Source: Syntrophopropionicum propionicicum_A (lineage in GTDB: Bacteria > Bacillota > Desulfotomaculia > Desulfotomaculales > Pelotomaculaceae). From it: DNA of 64,000 nt. A program made the position numbers and the translations under genes. The DNA lies in NCBI RefSeq assembly GCF_048984525.1, contig NZ_JBMGJC010000007.1:1-64000 (forward strand), written 5' to 3'. The notes under the pieces were generated by a model. That model made no database searches. It saw only the letters and a list, made by a program, of their open reading frames with translations, and had not been told where the DNA came from. The stretch's first letter is position 1; each line of letters starts with the position of its first letter. Below, piece after piece: positions 52,477 through 63,200 of this stretch.

Positions 52477-54230
52477 TTTTACAGGCATTAAATGAACACT
52501 ATTATCGCCTCCTGGGTGATAAGGAATCCAAAATTGCGCCTCAGGGCTACAGTATCGTTGATATTTCTTTCGTGATCGTCCTTTCTCAAGAGGGTGAATT
52601 TTTGGATCTGTTCAGTGTGGAAAAAGAAGAGTTTGTACCTGAGCATAAAAAACGTTCAGGGGTTCACCCAGCACCATATTTTCTCTGCGATAAGATCCTT
52701 TACTCTTTGGGTGTCGGCAAGGATAAAAATGAAGGGAAAAAACGATTTGAACTATATCGTGATTATAACCTGAAGTTGCTTCAACAAATCGAATGCGTAG
52801 AAGCAATAGCTGTCAGTAATTTTCTTAAGGCATGGAATCCAGAGTCATGGGATTCCAACGCCATTATCATGCGTTATCAAGAAGAATTTAACAAGCCAAA
52901 GAATTTTAATACTGTATATAGGATTGACGGCCAATTGGGTTATGTTCATCAAAACACAGAGATTACCTCTGTTTGGATGAATGAACTGGCAAAAAAAGAA
53001 GAGGAAGAATTAGTAATTGGTCAATGCCTGGTTTCAGGAAAAATCGAAAACATCGCCAGGACACATAATGTTGCCATCAAAGGCGCTGGAGGCCAACCTG
53101 CCGGCACGGCGTTGGTGTCTTTTCAGATTGAATCATTTCGTTCTTATGGAAAAACACAAAGCTATAATGCGCCTGTTAGTAAAAAAGTTGCTTTTGCCTA
53201 CGGCACCGCTTTGAATTACCTGATCGACAGCGATACAAACCGGGTTCGTCTGGCTGATACCACCATGGTCTTTTGGGCGGATAAAAAGGGTGGTAAAGCA
53301 GAGGAAACAGTTCTCGCCTGGTGTCTTGACCCGGTAGCTGCCGAAACAGGGGAAGAAAGCGAGAAGCGACGCATCGACCCTAGCGCGGCCCGGCAAGCCA
53401 AGGCTGTCCTGGAGCGTGTTAAGTCGGGATTGCCAGTGGGCGATACCGAATTTAACCCGGAGACCCGGTGCTATCTTCTGGGACTTGCGCCCAACGCCGC
53501 CAGATTGTCGGTGCGTTTCTGGCAGGTCAGCAGTTTCGGGGACGTACTGGAGAAAATAGCACATCATTATACCGACATGGACATTGCCGGAATAGAAAGG
53601 CTCGGTGGCACAGTATCACCATGGCGGACACTGAAAGCGATAGCGGTCCAGGAAGATACGAAGAACATTCCGCCACTGCTTGGTGGCCAACTGCTGAAGA
53701 CAATCCTGTCAGGCGAGATGTATCCTCAACCCTTATACAACGCGGCGATAATGCGCTGCCGGACCGGTGGTGAGCACGGCGGTGTAAACACTATCCGCGC
53801 TGCTGTAATCAAGGCTTTTTTAGCAAGAAAGTACCGCATCCAAAAACAAAAGGAAAAGGAGGCGATGATCACTGTGAGTCTAAATGAAAAAAATACAAAC
53901 AACGCGTATCTGCTGGGAAGACTATTTTCCTTGCTGGAAAAGGTCCAGAAAGATGCCCTGGGTAACAATATCAATGCCACAATTCGTGACCGTTACTTCG
54001 GAGCAGCTTCCGCGACTCCCGGCGCGGTGTTCCCCCTGTTGCTGCGCTTATCCCGGCACCATATATCTAAATCTGAATACGGAAACCTTTCGGAACGAAA
54101 AATCCAGGAGGTCATGAACGGACTGGATGCGTTTCCGGCACATTTGAATATGGAAGAGCAGGGACTTTTCATACTTGGATATTACCATCAGAACCAAGCC
54201 AATTATGTTAAGAATGAAAATAATAAATAA
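52473..54230 (+). CDS. cas8c: Cas8c (Csd1), large Cascade subunit
   Basis: The 585-aa protein starts at TTG 52473, overlapping the cas5c stop. It shows Csd1 features: L-N-E-H-Y-Y-R-L near the N-terminus, F-N-P-E-T-R-C-Y-L-L-G-L-A-P-N-A-A-R-L-S and R-I-D-P-S-A-A-R. This subunit reads the PAM and recruits Cas3. In type I-C an internal start often yields a small Cas11-like subunit from the 3' end. An ATG at 53866 preceded by AAAAGGAGG-like bases could be such a site, but that is inference. Confidence 0.94.
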   Translation: MILQALNEHYYRLLGDKESKIAPQGYSIVDISFVIVLSQEGEFLDLFSVEKEEFVPEHKKRSGVHPAPYFLCDKILYSLGVGKDKNEGKKRFELYRDYNLKLLQQIECVEAIAVSNFLKAWNPESWDSNAIIMRYQEEFNKPKNFNTVYRIDGQLGYVHQNTEITSVWMNELAKKEEEELVIGQCLVSGKIENIARTHNVAIKGAGGQPAGTALVSFQIESFRSYGKTQSYNAPVSKKVAFAYGTALNYLIDSDTNRVRLADTTMVFWADKKGGKAEETVLAWCLDPVAAETGEESEKRRIDPSAARQAKAVLERVKSGLPVGDTEFNPETRCYLLGLAPNAARLSVRFWQVSSFGDVLEKIAHHYTDMDIAGIERLGGTVSPWRTLKAIAVQEDTKNIPPLLGGQLLKTILSGEMYPQPLYNAAIMRCRTGGEHGGVNTIRAAVIKAFLARKYRIQKQKEKEAMITVSLNEKNTNNAYLLGRLFSLLEKVQKDALGNNINATIRDRYFGAASATPGAVFPLLLRLSRHHISKSEYGNLSERKIQEVMNGLDAFPAHLNMEEQGLFILGYYHQNQANYVKNENNK

Positions 54231-54245
54231 AGGAAGGTTGATATA

Positions 54246-55109
54246 ATGAGCAAGATATTGAATAAGCGTTATGAATTCGTACTTTTTTTTGAAGTGGAAA
54301 ACGGTAACCCCAACGGCGACCCCGACGCTGGAAATATGCCGCGAATCGATCCGGAAACCAGTCACGGCATTGTAACTGACGTATGCCTGAAGCGAAAAGT
54401 GCGGAACTATATTGAACTGGCACAAGGAGGAGAAAGTCCCTTCGATATTTATGTCCGCGAAAACGCGGTTTTAAATGATATTAATGAAAATGCTTATAAG
54501 GAACTCAAAATCAAGCCGGAATCCAAAAAACTGCCCAAAGATCCCGAACAAGCTAAAGATGTAACAAAGTATATGTGTAACAGGTTTTACGATATTCGGG
54601 CGTTTGGCGCAGTTATGACAACTGAAGTGAATTGCGGTCAGGTGCGTGGCCCGGTCCAGTTCAGCTTTGCAAGGAGTTTAGATACAGTTGTTCCCCAGGA
54701 AATAACCATTACCCGTATGGCCGTTACTAACAAAAAGGATGCGGAGAAAGAACGCACTATGGGGCGAAAACACATAATTCCATATGCTCTTTATCGAGCG
54801 GAAGGCTATATATCGGCTCCGCTGGCTCAAAAGACCGGTTTTTCAGAAGCTGATTTGGAACTCTTCTGGCAGTCGTTGATGGATATGTTTGAGCACGACC
54901 ACTCCGCTGCGCGTGGGAAAATGGCAAGCCGGAAGTTAATCATATTTGAACATGAGACATCGCTGGGAAAAGCTCCGGCACATAAACTATTCGATTTGGT
55001 AACCGCCAAGCGCATAGATGACACCAAACCGCCAAGGGCTTTTAATGATTACGCTATCAACGTCAATCATGCCGGGAAACCTGACGGTGTCACGATTATT
55101 GAGCATTGA
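54246..55109 (+). CDS. cas7c: Cas7c (Csd2), Cascade backbone subunit
   Basis: The 287-aa protein begins R-Y-E-F-V-L-F-F-E-V-E-N-G-N-P-N-G-D-P-D-A-G-N-M-P-R, the Csd2/Cas7 signature. It continues with D-I-R-A-F-G-A-V-M-T and G-Q-V-R-G-P-V-Q-F. Several copies coat the crRNA spacer. AAGGAAGG precedes ATG. Confidence 0.96.
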   Translation: MSKILNKRYEFVLFFEVENGNPNGDPDAGNMPRIDPETSHGIVTDVCLKRKVRNYIELAQGGESPFDIYVRENAVLNDINENAYKELKIKPESKKLPKDPEQAKDVTKYMCNRFYDIRAFGAVMTTEVNCGQVRGPVQFSFARSLDTVVPQEITITRMAVTNKKDAEKERTMGRKHIIPYALYRAEGYISAPLAQKTGFSEADLELFWQSLMDMFEHDHSAARGKMASRKLIIFEHETSLGKAPAHKLFDLVTAKRIDDTKPPRAFNDYAINVNHAGKPDGVTIIEH

Positions 55110-55801
55110 TGATGCCTTATCCAGACGAAGACTTCCTTCTCCTCTCCGGCATCCAGCACATGGCTTTTTGCGAGCGGCAATGGGCGCTTATTCACCTGGA
55201 ACAAGTCTGGGCTGAGAATGTTCGTACAGTAGAGGGAAAGCATCTTCATCATCGCGCGGACGATCCTTTCAAGGATGAAAGCCGGACAACATTGCGGATT
55301 GTCAGGGGCATGCCGGTTGTCTCGCAGCAGCTTGGGCTCCGGGGAGTTGCGGATGTCGTCGAATTCCATGCCGGCAGGGAACATATAAAAGGTGAAAACT
55401 GCCGCCTGGAAAACCGCAGTGGTTGGTGGCGCCCGGTTCCTGTTGAATATAAACGCGGACGCCCCAAACCCGATGACCGGGACGCTGTCCAATTATGCGC
55501 CCAGGCTATTGCGCTGGAGGAAATGCTTCAGTTACATATCCCATCCGGGTTCCTCTTTTACGGGAAGACTAAACATCGCCAGACGGTTGCTTTAGATAAT
55601 CAACTTAGACAGCATACCTTTGAACTGTCCAGACGCATGCATCGTCTTGCGCATGAAGGGATAACACCAAAGGCACAAAAAGGCAGGCATTGCTCCCTAT
55701 GTTCTCTTACTGAGCACTGTCAGCCGTACTGGATGTTGCGCCACCGTCCGGTAAAGAGCTATCTGGAGCGTATGTGCCGTGTGGACGGTGAAGGACTGTG
55801 A
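55109..55801 (+). CDS. cas4: Cas4 nuclease for prespacer processing
   Basis: The ATG at 55109 uses the last base of the cas7 stop (TGATG); a TTG at 55106 would overlap by four. At 230 aa it has G-I-Q-H-M-A-F-C-E-R-Q-W-A-L-I (first Fe-S Cys), the nuclease core V-P-V-E-Y-K-R-G-R-P-K and the C-terminal cluster C-S-L-C-S-L-T-E-H-C. It trims prespacers and selects PAM orientation with Cas1-Cas2. It overlaps cas1 by four bases. Confidence 0.94.
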   Translation: MMPYPDEDFLLLSGIQHMAFCERQWALIHLEQVWAENVRTVEGKHLHHRADDPFKDESRTTLRIVRGMPVVSQQLGLRGVADVVEFHAGREHIKGENCRLENRSGWWRPVPVEYKRGRPKPDDRDAVQLCAQAIALEEMLQLHIPSGFLFYGKTKHRQTVALDNQLRQHTFELSRRMHRLAHEGITPKAQKGRHCSLCSLTEHCQPYWMLRHRPVKSYLERMCRVDGEGL

Positions 55802-56826
55802 GGCGGCTACTTAACACACTCTATGTAACAACACCGGATGCTTATTTAGCCTGTGACGGTGAAAATGTGCTTATTAAAGCCGATAGTGAAATCCGGTTCC
55901 GTATTCCAATTCATAATTTGGAGGGCATCGTCTGCTTTGGTTATACGGGAGCAAGTCCCAAACTGATGCACCTTTGTTGTGAAAGGGGTGTGGCCCTTTC
56001 CTTTCTCACAACATACGGCAGGTTTATGGGGCGTGTAACTGGCAATGTTTCCGGCAATGTTTTATTAAGGCGGACACAGTACCGCTGGTCGGATGATGAG
56101 ATAATATCATCTCGTTTGTCCCGCAGATTTGTAGCCGCCAAAATCATTAATAGCCGGGCCGTGCTGCACCGTGCCTTAAGGGATCATTCCGAGATTGTTG
56201 ATAATAAGCTTAAAGATTCACTCACAGTTTTGGCAAGAATGCCGGAGAGGCTTGAAAGAGCAAAAGGTGTAAACGCTGTGCGGGGAATTGAAGGGGAAGC
56301 TGCGCACCTCTATTTTTCCAACTTCAATAATTTGATATTAAATCAAAAAGAAGCTTTTAGTTTGAATAACAGAAATCGCAGGCCACCAACAGACAGAATG
56401 AACGCTTTGCTCTCTTTTCTCTATACAATGCTTACCCATGAAGTTGTGGCTGCCCTGGAGAGCGTCGGCTTGGACCCGCAGGTTGGCTTTTTGCACCGGG
56501 ACCGGCCTGGCCGCCCAAGTCTGGCACTTGACATAATGGAGGAAATGCGGCCCCATTTCGCGGATCGTCTGGCGGTAACATTAATTAACCGCAATCAAAT
56601 TACCGCTGATGGTTTTAATGTAAAAGAAAATAGTGCCATAATCATGGGCGACGATACCCGCAAAGAAGTGCTGAATGCCTGGCAAAAACGAAAACAAGAA
56701 GAGCTGACTCATCCTTATTTAGGCGAAAAAATTCCCATGGGACTTGTGCCATATGTACAAGCCCTACTACTGGCCAGACATATGAGGGGTGACCTTGAGG
56801 ATTATCCGCCCTTTTTCTGGAAGTGA
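55798..56826 (+). CDS. cas1: Cas1 integrase (type I-C)
   Basis: The 342-aa protein starts at GTG 55798, overlapping the cas4 stop (GTGA). It begins L-L-N-T-L-Y-V-T-T-P-D-A-Y-L-A, the type I-C Cas1 opening. It carries the metal-site Glu in V-R-G-I-E-G-E-A-A, the His in V-G-F-L-H-R-D-R-P-G-R-P-S-L-A-L-D and the final Asp/Glu in the same stretch. It integrates new spacers next to the leader. Confidence 0.96.
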   Translation: MRRLLNTLYVTTPDAYLACDGENVLIKADSEIRFRIPIHNLEGIVCFGYTGASPKLMHLCCERGVALSFLTTYGRFMGRVTGNVSGNVLLRRTQYRWSDDEIISSRLSRRFVAAKIINSRAVLHRALRDHSEIVDNKLKDSLTVLARMPERLERAKGVNAVRGIEGEAAHLYFSNFNNLILNQKEAFSLNNRNRRPPTDRMNALLSFLYTMLTHEVVAALESVGLDPQVGFLHRDRPGRPSLALDIMEEMRPHFADRLAVTLINRNQITADGFNVKENSAIIMGDDTRKEVLNAWQKRKQEELTHPYLGEKIPMGLVPYVQALLLARHMRGDLEDYPPFFWK

Positions 56827-56836
56827 GGTGTTTATT

Positions 56837-57127
56837 ATGATGGTTCTGATCACTTATGATGTTAATGTAACATCAGTTACAGGCAAGAGCCGCCTCCGAA
56901 AAGTGGCTAAACAGTGTGTTAACTATGGGCAGCGTGTTCAAAACTCTGTTTTCGAATGTTTGCTGGATCCCACTCAATTTGCTGAGCTAAAACACCGGTT
57001 AGAAAAAATTATTAACCCGGAAAAAGATAGTCTTCGATATTATTTTCTAGGGAATAACTGGAAAAACCGCGTGGAGCATGTCGGCGCTAAAGTTGGATAT
57101 GATCCGGAGGGGGTGCTTATGGTTTGA
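56837..57127 (+). CDS. cas2: Cas2 (type I-C)
   Basis: The 96-aa protein starts at ATG 56837 with GAGGTG before it; the longer in-frame start at 56789 lies inside cas1 and is unlikely. It has M-V-L-I-T-Y-D-V with the first-strand Asp and R-V-Q-N-S-V-F-E-C-L-L-D-P. It is the non-catalytic partner of Cas1 in spacer integration. The stop is 167 bases from the first repeat. Confidence 0.96.
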   Translation: MMVLITYDVNVTSVTGKSRLRKVAKQCVNYGQRVQNSVFECLLDPTQFAELKHRLEKIINPEKDSLRYYFLGNNWKNRVEHVGAKVGYDPEGVLMV

Positions 57128-57294
57128 TGCGAACCTTAAGTGAACATTGCTTTGCTGGGTGACTCGCAAGTTTAAAATAATAAAGGGATACCCGGTATTT
57201 TAAACAAATTTTTAATCTTGTCTTATTTACATATTTTTAAGTTCGCGTTTTTATATGTTTAAACGCTTGGCAATATTGCATCTAGAAATAGACA
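57128..57294 (+). promoter_or_regulatory. CRISPR leader
   Basis: The AT-rich 167 bases lie between cas2 and the first repeat, on the side opposite to the repeat's ATTGAAAC end. Position and composition are those of a leader with array promoter and integration signals. TTTAAGTTCGCGTTTTTATA and GTTTAAACGCTTGGCAATAT stand within 70 bases of the first repeat. I cannot point to a certain -10/-35. Confidence 0.75.
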
Positions 57295-60200
57295 GTCGCG
57301 CCCCGTACGGGCGCGTGGATTGAAACACGAATAATAAAAGTCTCATGTGGAATATCAGTCTGTCGCGCCCCGTACGGGCGCGTGGATTGAAACGTAAAGC
57401 TCAAAAACCCCTCCGGTTGCGGCAAAGTCGCGCCCCGTACGGGCGCGTGGATTGAAACAATGGATTGATGATCTAGTTAATCGGTTAGGATTTGTCGCGC
57501 CCCGTACGGGCGCGTGGATTGAAACGGTATCAGCAAAAGCCGCATCGGGGAAATCTATTGTCGCGCCCCGTACGGGCGCGTGGATTGAAACCAGTCGGCG
57601 CCCTTGTCTTCGGTCGTGGTTGTGTCGCGCCCCGTACGGGCGCGTGGATTGAAACAATCAGGCCCAGGTGCTGGGTGTAACCGCCACACCGTCGCGCCCC
57701 GTACGGGCGCGTGGATTGAAACTCTGGCACACCAACAGGCACGAGCTATGCCACCCGTCGCGCCCCGTACGGGCGCGTGGATTGAAACCGAAAATGGGAC
57801 GGCTTTCACGGCCACCACACCCCGTCGCGCCCCGTACGGGCGCGTGGATTGAAACTTGAAAAATTTTGCATTGTCACGTCATGTTTGGTCGCGCCCCGTA
57901 CGGGCGCGTGGATTGAAACGCTAAAAAATATTTGCCTTGCGCTGTTTGTAGGTCGCGCCCCGTACGGGCGCGTGGATTGAAACAAAGGGTATATCGTCGT
58001 TGTTATAATCCACCCGGTCGCGCCCCGTACGGGCGCGTGGATTGAAACGACCTATTTGTCACGTCATGTGTGTTAGGGGAGGTCGCGCCCCGTACGGGCG
58101 CGTGGATTGAAACAATCCGCTGGACGGCCAGGGCGTGAAAGATATGTCGCGCCCCGTACGGGCGCGTGGATTGAAACCAGGTAACAGCCGCTGCAATTGT
58201 TTCAGCGCCGTCGCGCCCCGTACGGGCGCGTGGATTGAAACCGCGACCATTACCTTAGTAGAGGGTGGTGCCCAAGTCGCGCCCCGTACGGGCGCGTGGA
58301 TTGAAACTCAGCAGACACTGTCCTGGTGGGAGTCCCAGGGCGTCGCGCCCCGTACGGGCGCGTGGATTGAAACAAATACGACCACATCCGCCGGCGGTGA
58401 CGAAAGTCGCGCCCCGTACGGGCGCGTGGATTGAAACTCATCAACGTGCTGGACCCGGATACCCATATAACGTCGCGCCCCGTACGGGCGCGTGGATTGA
58501 AACAGGTTGTTGGCTATAGTCTGCAGCTCCGGATCGTCGCGCCCCGTACGGGCGCGTGGATTGAAACTATTGTGTCGTAAGTGGGAGCTGTTAGGGTAAT
58601 GTCGCGCCCCGTACGGGCGCGTGGATTGAAACGGATGGGAATGCGGGCCACCCAGTCAAAGTCAAGTCGCGCCCCGTACGGGCGCGTGGATTGAAACCCT
58701 GGCGGCTCCCATGACCGACAGCCGTAAGACCCGTCGCGCCCCGTACGGGCGCGTGGATTGAAACTTTTCCGAGCTCCCACACATTCGATGCCATTCTGGG
58801 TCGCGCCCCGTACGGGCGCGTGGATTGAAACAGGTTTGCCTCTTTGACCTGGTCCTCAGATTTCGTCGCGCCCCGTACGGGCGCGTGGATTGAAACCGCC
58901 TGCTGTTCCTTTAAAATACTAACCGTGTCTGTCGCGCCCCGTACGGGCGCGTGGATTGAAACCCTTCTGATTACTTTGCCGTTTTTAATTTCATAAGTCG
59001 CGCCCCGTACGGGCGCGTGGATTGAAACATCAACGGGGTGCTGGTCGGGGCATGGGTGCAGGTCGCGCCCCGTACGGGCGCGTGGATTGAAACTGCTGAG
59101 TAAGGGCCAGAAGTATTACTACGATGTCGCGCCCCGTACGGGCGCGTGGATTGAAACATGTGCCGGCATCTTCTGCCGATGCAGTTCCGGTCGCGCCCCG
59201 TACGGGCGCGTGGATTGAAACGCCTTCGGCCTCCACATCACGGAGTATTCCAATGTCGCGCCCCGTACGGGCGCGTGGATTGAAACAAGTTGTTGTATTT
59301 TGTTGACGCGATCATTTTTAGCGTCGCGCCCCGTACGGGCGCGTGGATTGAAACAATCCGTTGGACGGGGCAGGGGTCAAGGATATCAAGTCGCGCCCCG
59401 TACGGGCGCGTGGATTGAAACAGCAACATGACCATGGACAATAAGCGTAGGATCTATGTCGCGCCCCGTACGGGCGCGTGGATTGAAACTTATTTAGAAG
59501 CCTACCGCCGCAAGGAACAGCAGTCGCGCCCCGTACGGGCGCGTGGATTGAAACTCTGGCACACCAACAGGCACGAGCTATGCCACCCGTCGCGCCCCGT
59601 ACGGGCGCGTGGATTGAAACAGCAGCTCAACAAATGTAAGGGCGACATCGGCAGTCGCGCCCCGTACGGGCGCGTGGATTGAAACTGTAACCAGTTTGAC
59701 CGGGTATGCTCGGAGCTGGTCGCGCCCCGTACGGGCGCGTGGATTGAAACCCGCCAGCCAGCGGCTGCTTGGACAGGCCCGGTAGTCGCGCCCCGTACGG
59801 GCGCGTGGATTGAAACTCCTGGCTGTGTGCTCAGGGCAAGGTGATGTAGTCGCGCCCCGTACGGGCGCGTGGATTGAAACTTAAGGTAGAATTTTGACTT
59901 GGGGTTTAGATATGGTCGCGCCCCGTACGGGCGCGTGGATTGAAACAAAAAGGGCCTCGTCCCCTGGAATAAAGGCATGAAGTCGCGCCCCGTACGGGCG
60001 CGTGGATTGAAACCTGAAATATACAACCATATTTTAAAACACGATAAGGTCGCGCCCCGTACGGGCGCGTGGATTGAAACGTACAGCTTCGTACAGCCTG
60101 GCGGATAGACGGCACGTCGCGCCCCGTACGGGCGCGTGGATTGAAACTAGAGAGTGCCGGGAGTTTGCCGCTCCCGGCCGTCGCGCCCCGTACGGGCGCG

Positions 60201-63200
60201 TGGATTGAAACACCATCTCAAACACGGCTGGCCATGCCCCGACGTCGCGCCCCGTACGGGCGCGTGGATTGAAACCGAAGTCAACAGCCCATTGAAGGTG
60301 GCTGACATGTCGCGCCCCGTACGGGCGCGTGGATTGAAACTTACTAATATAGGGCCACAGCGCATGCCCAACCGTCGCGCCCCGTACGGGCGCGTGGATT
60401 GAAACTCAATGCCTCGTAAGTTAGTTGATTAACAAAGGTCGCGCCCCGTACGGGCGCGTGGATTGAAACAAAAAACCGGGTTTTGCGATATTAAGCAGAT
60501 CCGGTCGCGCCCCGTACGGGCGCGTGGATTGAAACTCAAGTTTATTAAGACAAGCCTGCTGCCGTATTTGTCGCGCCCCGTACGGGCGCGTGGATTGAAA
60601 CTCGCGCAAGCAGGGTAATGTTTCCAATGTGCTGTCGCGCCCCGTACGGGCGCGTGGATTGAAACATGGGCAGCACCAGCAAGGAGAAGGCCGCCACGTC
60701 GCGCCCCGTACGGGCGCGTGGATTGAAACCGTCAATCTTATATTTTGTGCAGATATACTCAAGTCGCGCCCCGTACGGGCGCGTGGATTGAAACCTGCTG
60801 CACATTGAGTATTGGTCCCGGTGGCAGTCGCGCCCCGTACGGGCGCGTGGATTGAAACAGCCAGACAACGAGACGTTGGACCTGGTTGTTGAGTCGCGCC
60901 CCGTACGGGCGCGTGGATTGAAACCCCTGCCCTATGGCTTTGTAAAGGGCGGGCACAGTCGCGCCCCGTACGGGCGCGTGGATTGAAACTTGTACCTCTG
61001 CGGGCGGTTGGAGAGGCATGCGGTCGCGCCCCGTACGGGCGCGTGGATTGAAACACCCAGTACATATGCGCTTTATAAATCATACGCAGTCGCGCCCCGT
61101 ACGGGCGCGTGGATTGAAACCATTGTAATATCTGACGGCTATGTGGTCGGTGCGGGTCGCGCCCCGTACGGGCGCGTGGATTGAAACCTCTACACTACCG
61201 GCTGCCGAATCGGTGAGGCTCGTCGCGCCCCGTACGGGCGCGTGGATTGAAACAAGGAATTAAGTGAGCGAAGAGTCGGAATAAAGTCGCGCCCCGTACG
61301 GGCGCGTGGATTGAAACTCAATTTCCAGCTTGTTGATTTTGATACCCATGGCGTCGCGCCCCGTACGGGCGCGTGGATTGAAACCCGTGAAACGAAGCAT
61401 CCGGATGCCCGCCTATGGTCGCGCCCCGTACGGGCGCGTGGATTGAAACTTCTGGTACCTGGGTAATGTAAAGCTTACCAAAGTCGCGCCCCGTACGGGC
61501 GCGTGGATTGAAACTGGCTATACCTGCCGGTCCTGATCTCGTCCTTGGAGTCGCGCCCCGTACGGGCGCGTGGATTGAAACATTGAACGCCCATACCGAA
61601 TGGATGCGCAAGCACCGTCGCGCCCCGTACGGGCGCGTGGATTGAAACTGCAACGAGTTTGACCGGGTATGCACGGAGTTGGGTCGCGCCCCGTACGGGC
61701 GCGTGGATTGAAACATCAGGGTTTGCATCCATGTAAACACACAACTGGGTCGCGCCCCGTACGGGCGCGTGGATTGAAACGGCGGAGTGTATAAAATCAA
61801 CGAAGCTTACAGGTCGCGCCCCGTACGGGCGCGTGGATTGAAACCAGGCAGGCAGAGCAGAAGTCGTTTGTCTCCGCGTCGCGCCCCGTACGGGCGCGTG
61901 GATTGAAACTCAGGCTTTTTTATTTTTTGTCTATGTATGCTTGGTCGCGCCCCGTACGGGCGCGTGGATTGAAACAAGCTGAGTATGCCAGGCTGATGGC
62001 GCTATTCCGTCGCGCCCCGTACGGGCGCGTGGATTGAAACTGAAATATAATAACTAGAAAACAGTGGGTGGGAGTCGCGCCCCGTACGGGCGCGTGGATT
62101 GAAACCGCTTATATGCTGTCAAAAGACGGTGAACGGGGTCGCGCCCCGTACGGGCGCGTGGATTGAAACTGAAATATAATAACTAGAAAACAGTGGGTGG
62201 GATGTCGCGCCCCGTACGGGCGCGTGGATTGAAACAGTTAAAATCGACGCAACAGGGTTTGAGTCTTACGTCGCGCCCCGTACGGGCGCGTGGATTGAAA
62301 CGTCCCGAGTTTTTGAATCATATTAGCCCAGTCCTCGTCGCGCCCCGTACGGGCGCGTGGATTGAAACCTGTCAGCGCGTATGGCAGGGAGTTGGATTTC
62401 GGTCGCGCCCCGTACGGGCGCGTGGATTGAAACGCCGGGTGATGCCTGACGGAGCGACCATCCGGGTCGCGCCCCGTACGGGCGCGTGGATTGAAACTTG
62501 ATCTCGTTAACGGTAATGTCATCGCCGTTTGTCGCGCCCCGTACGGGCGCGTGGATTGAAACAGCCTACACCCCGGCTGTAAACCGTCGTGAAAGTCGCG
62601 CCCCGTACGGGCGCGTGGATTGAAACCTATGATACTGATTATTTTTGCTTCTTTTTTACTGTCGCGCCCCGTACGGGCGCGTGGATTGAAACTGGTCACC
62701 TCGCTTTAAAAAAATCTGGCCCGGGTCGCGCCCCGTACGGGCGCGTGGATTGAAACTGCTGGTGTCATCGTGTCGATCTTGGCCTCCTTGTCGCGCCCCG
62801 TACGGGCGCGTGGATTGAAACTATTTTGATAACCATGGCTGCCTTGGGCGGGTATGTCGCGCCCCGTACGGGCGCGTGGATTGAAACTTTTTGGTCATTT
62901 ATTATCTTACTGATGTCGGAGTCGCGCCCCGTACGGGCGCGTGGATTGAAACAGGTTATCCGGTGCCCAGCCAAGGGACATATAAAGTCGCGCCCCGTAC
63001 GGGCGCGTGGATTGAAACAGCACTCCAACCGTATCAACCCGGTGCACCGGGTGTCGCGCCCCGTACGGGCGCGTGGATTGAAACAGTATATTAGAACATT
63101 TTACCTGCACTGTCGAAGTCGCGCCCCGTACGGGCGCGTGGATTGAAACTATCAGGGCATAACTCTTACCGGCCTTACTGGGCGTCGCGCCCCGTACGGG

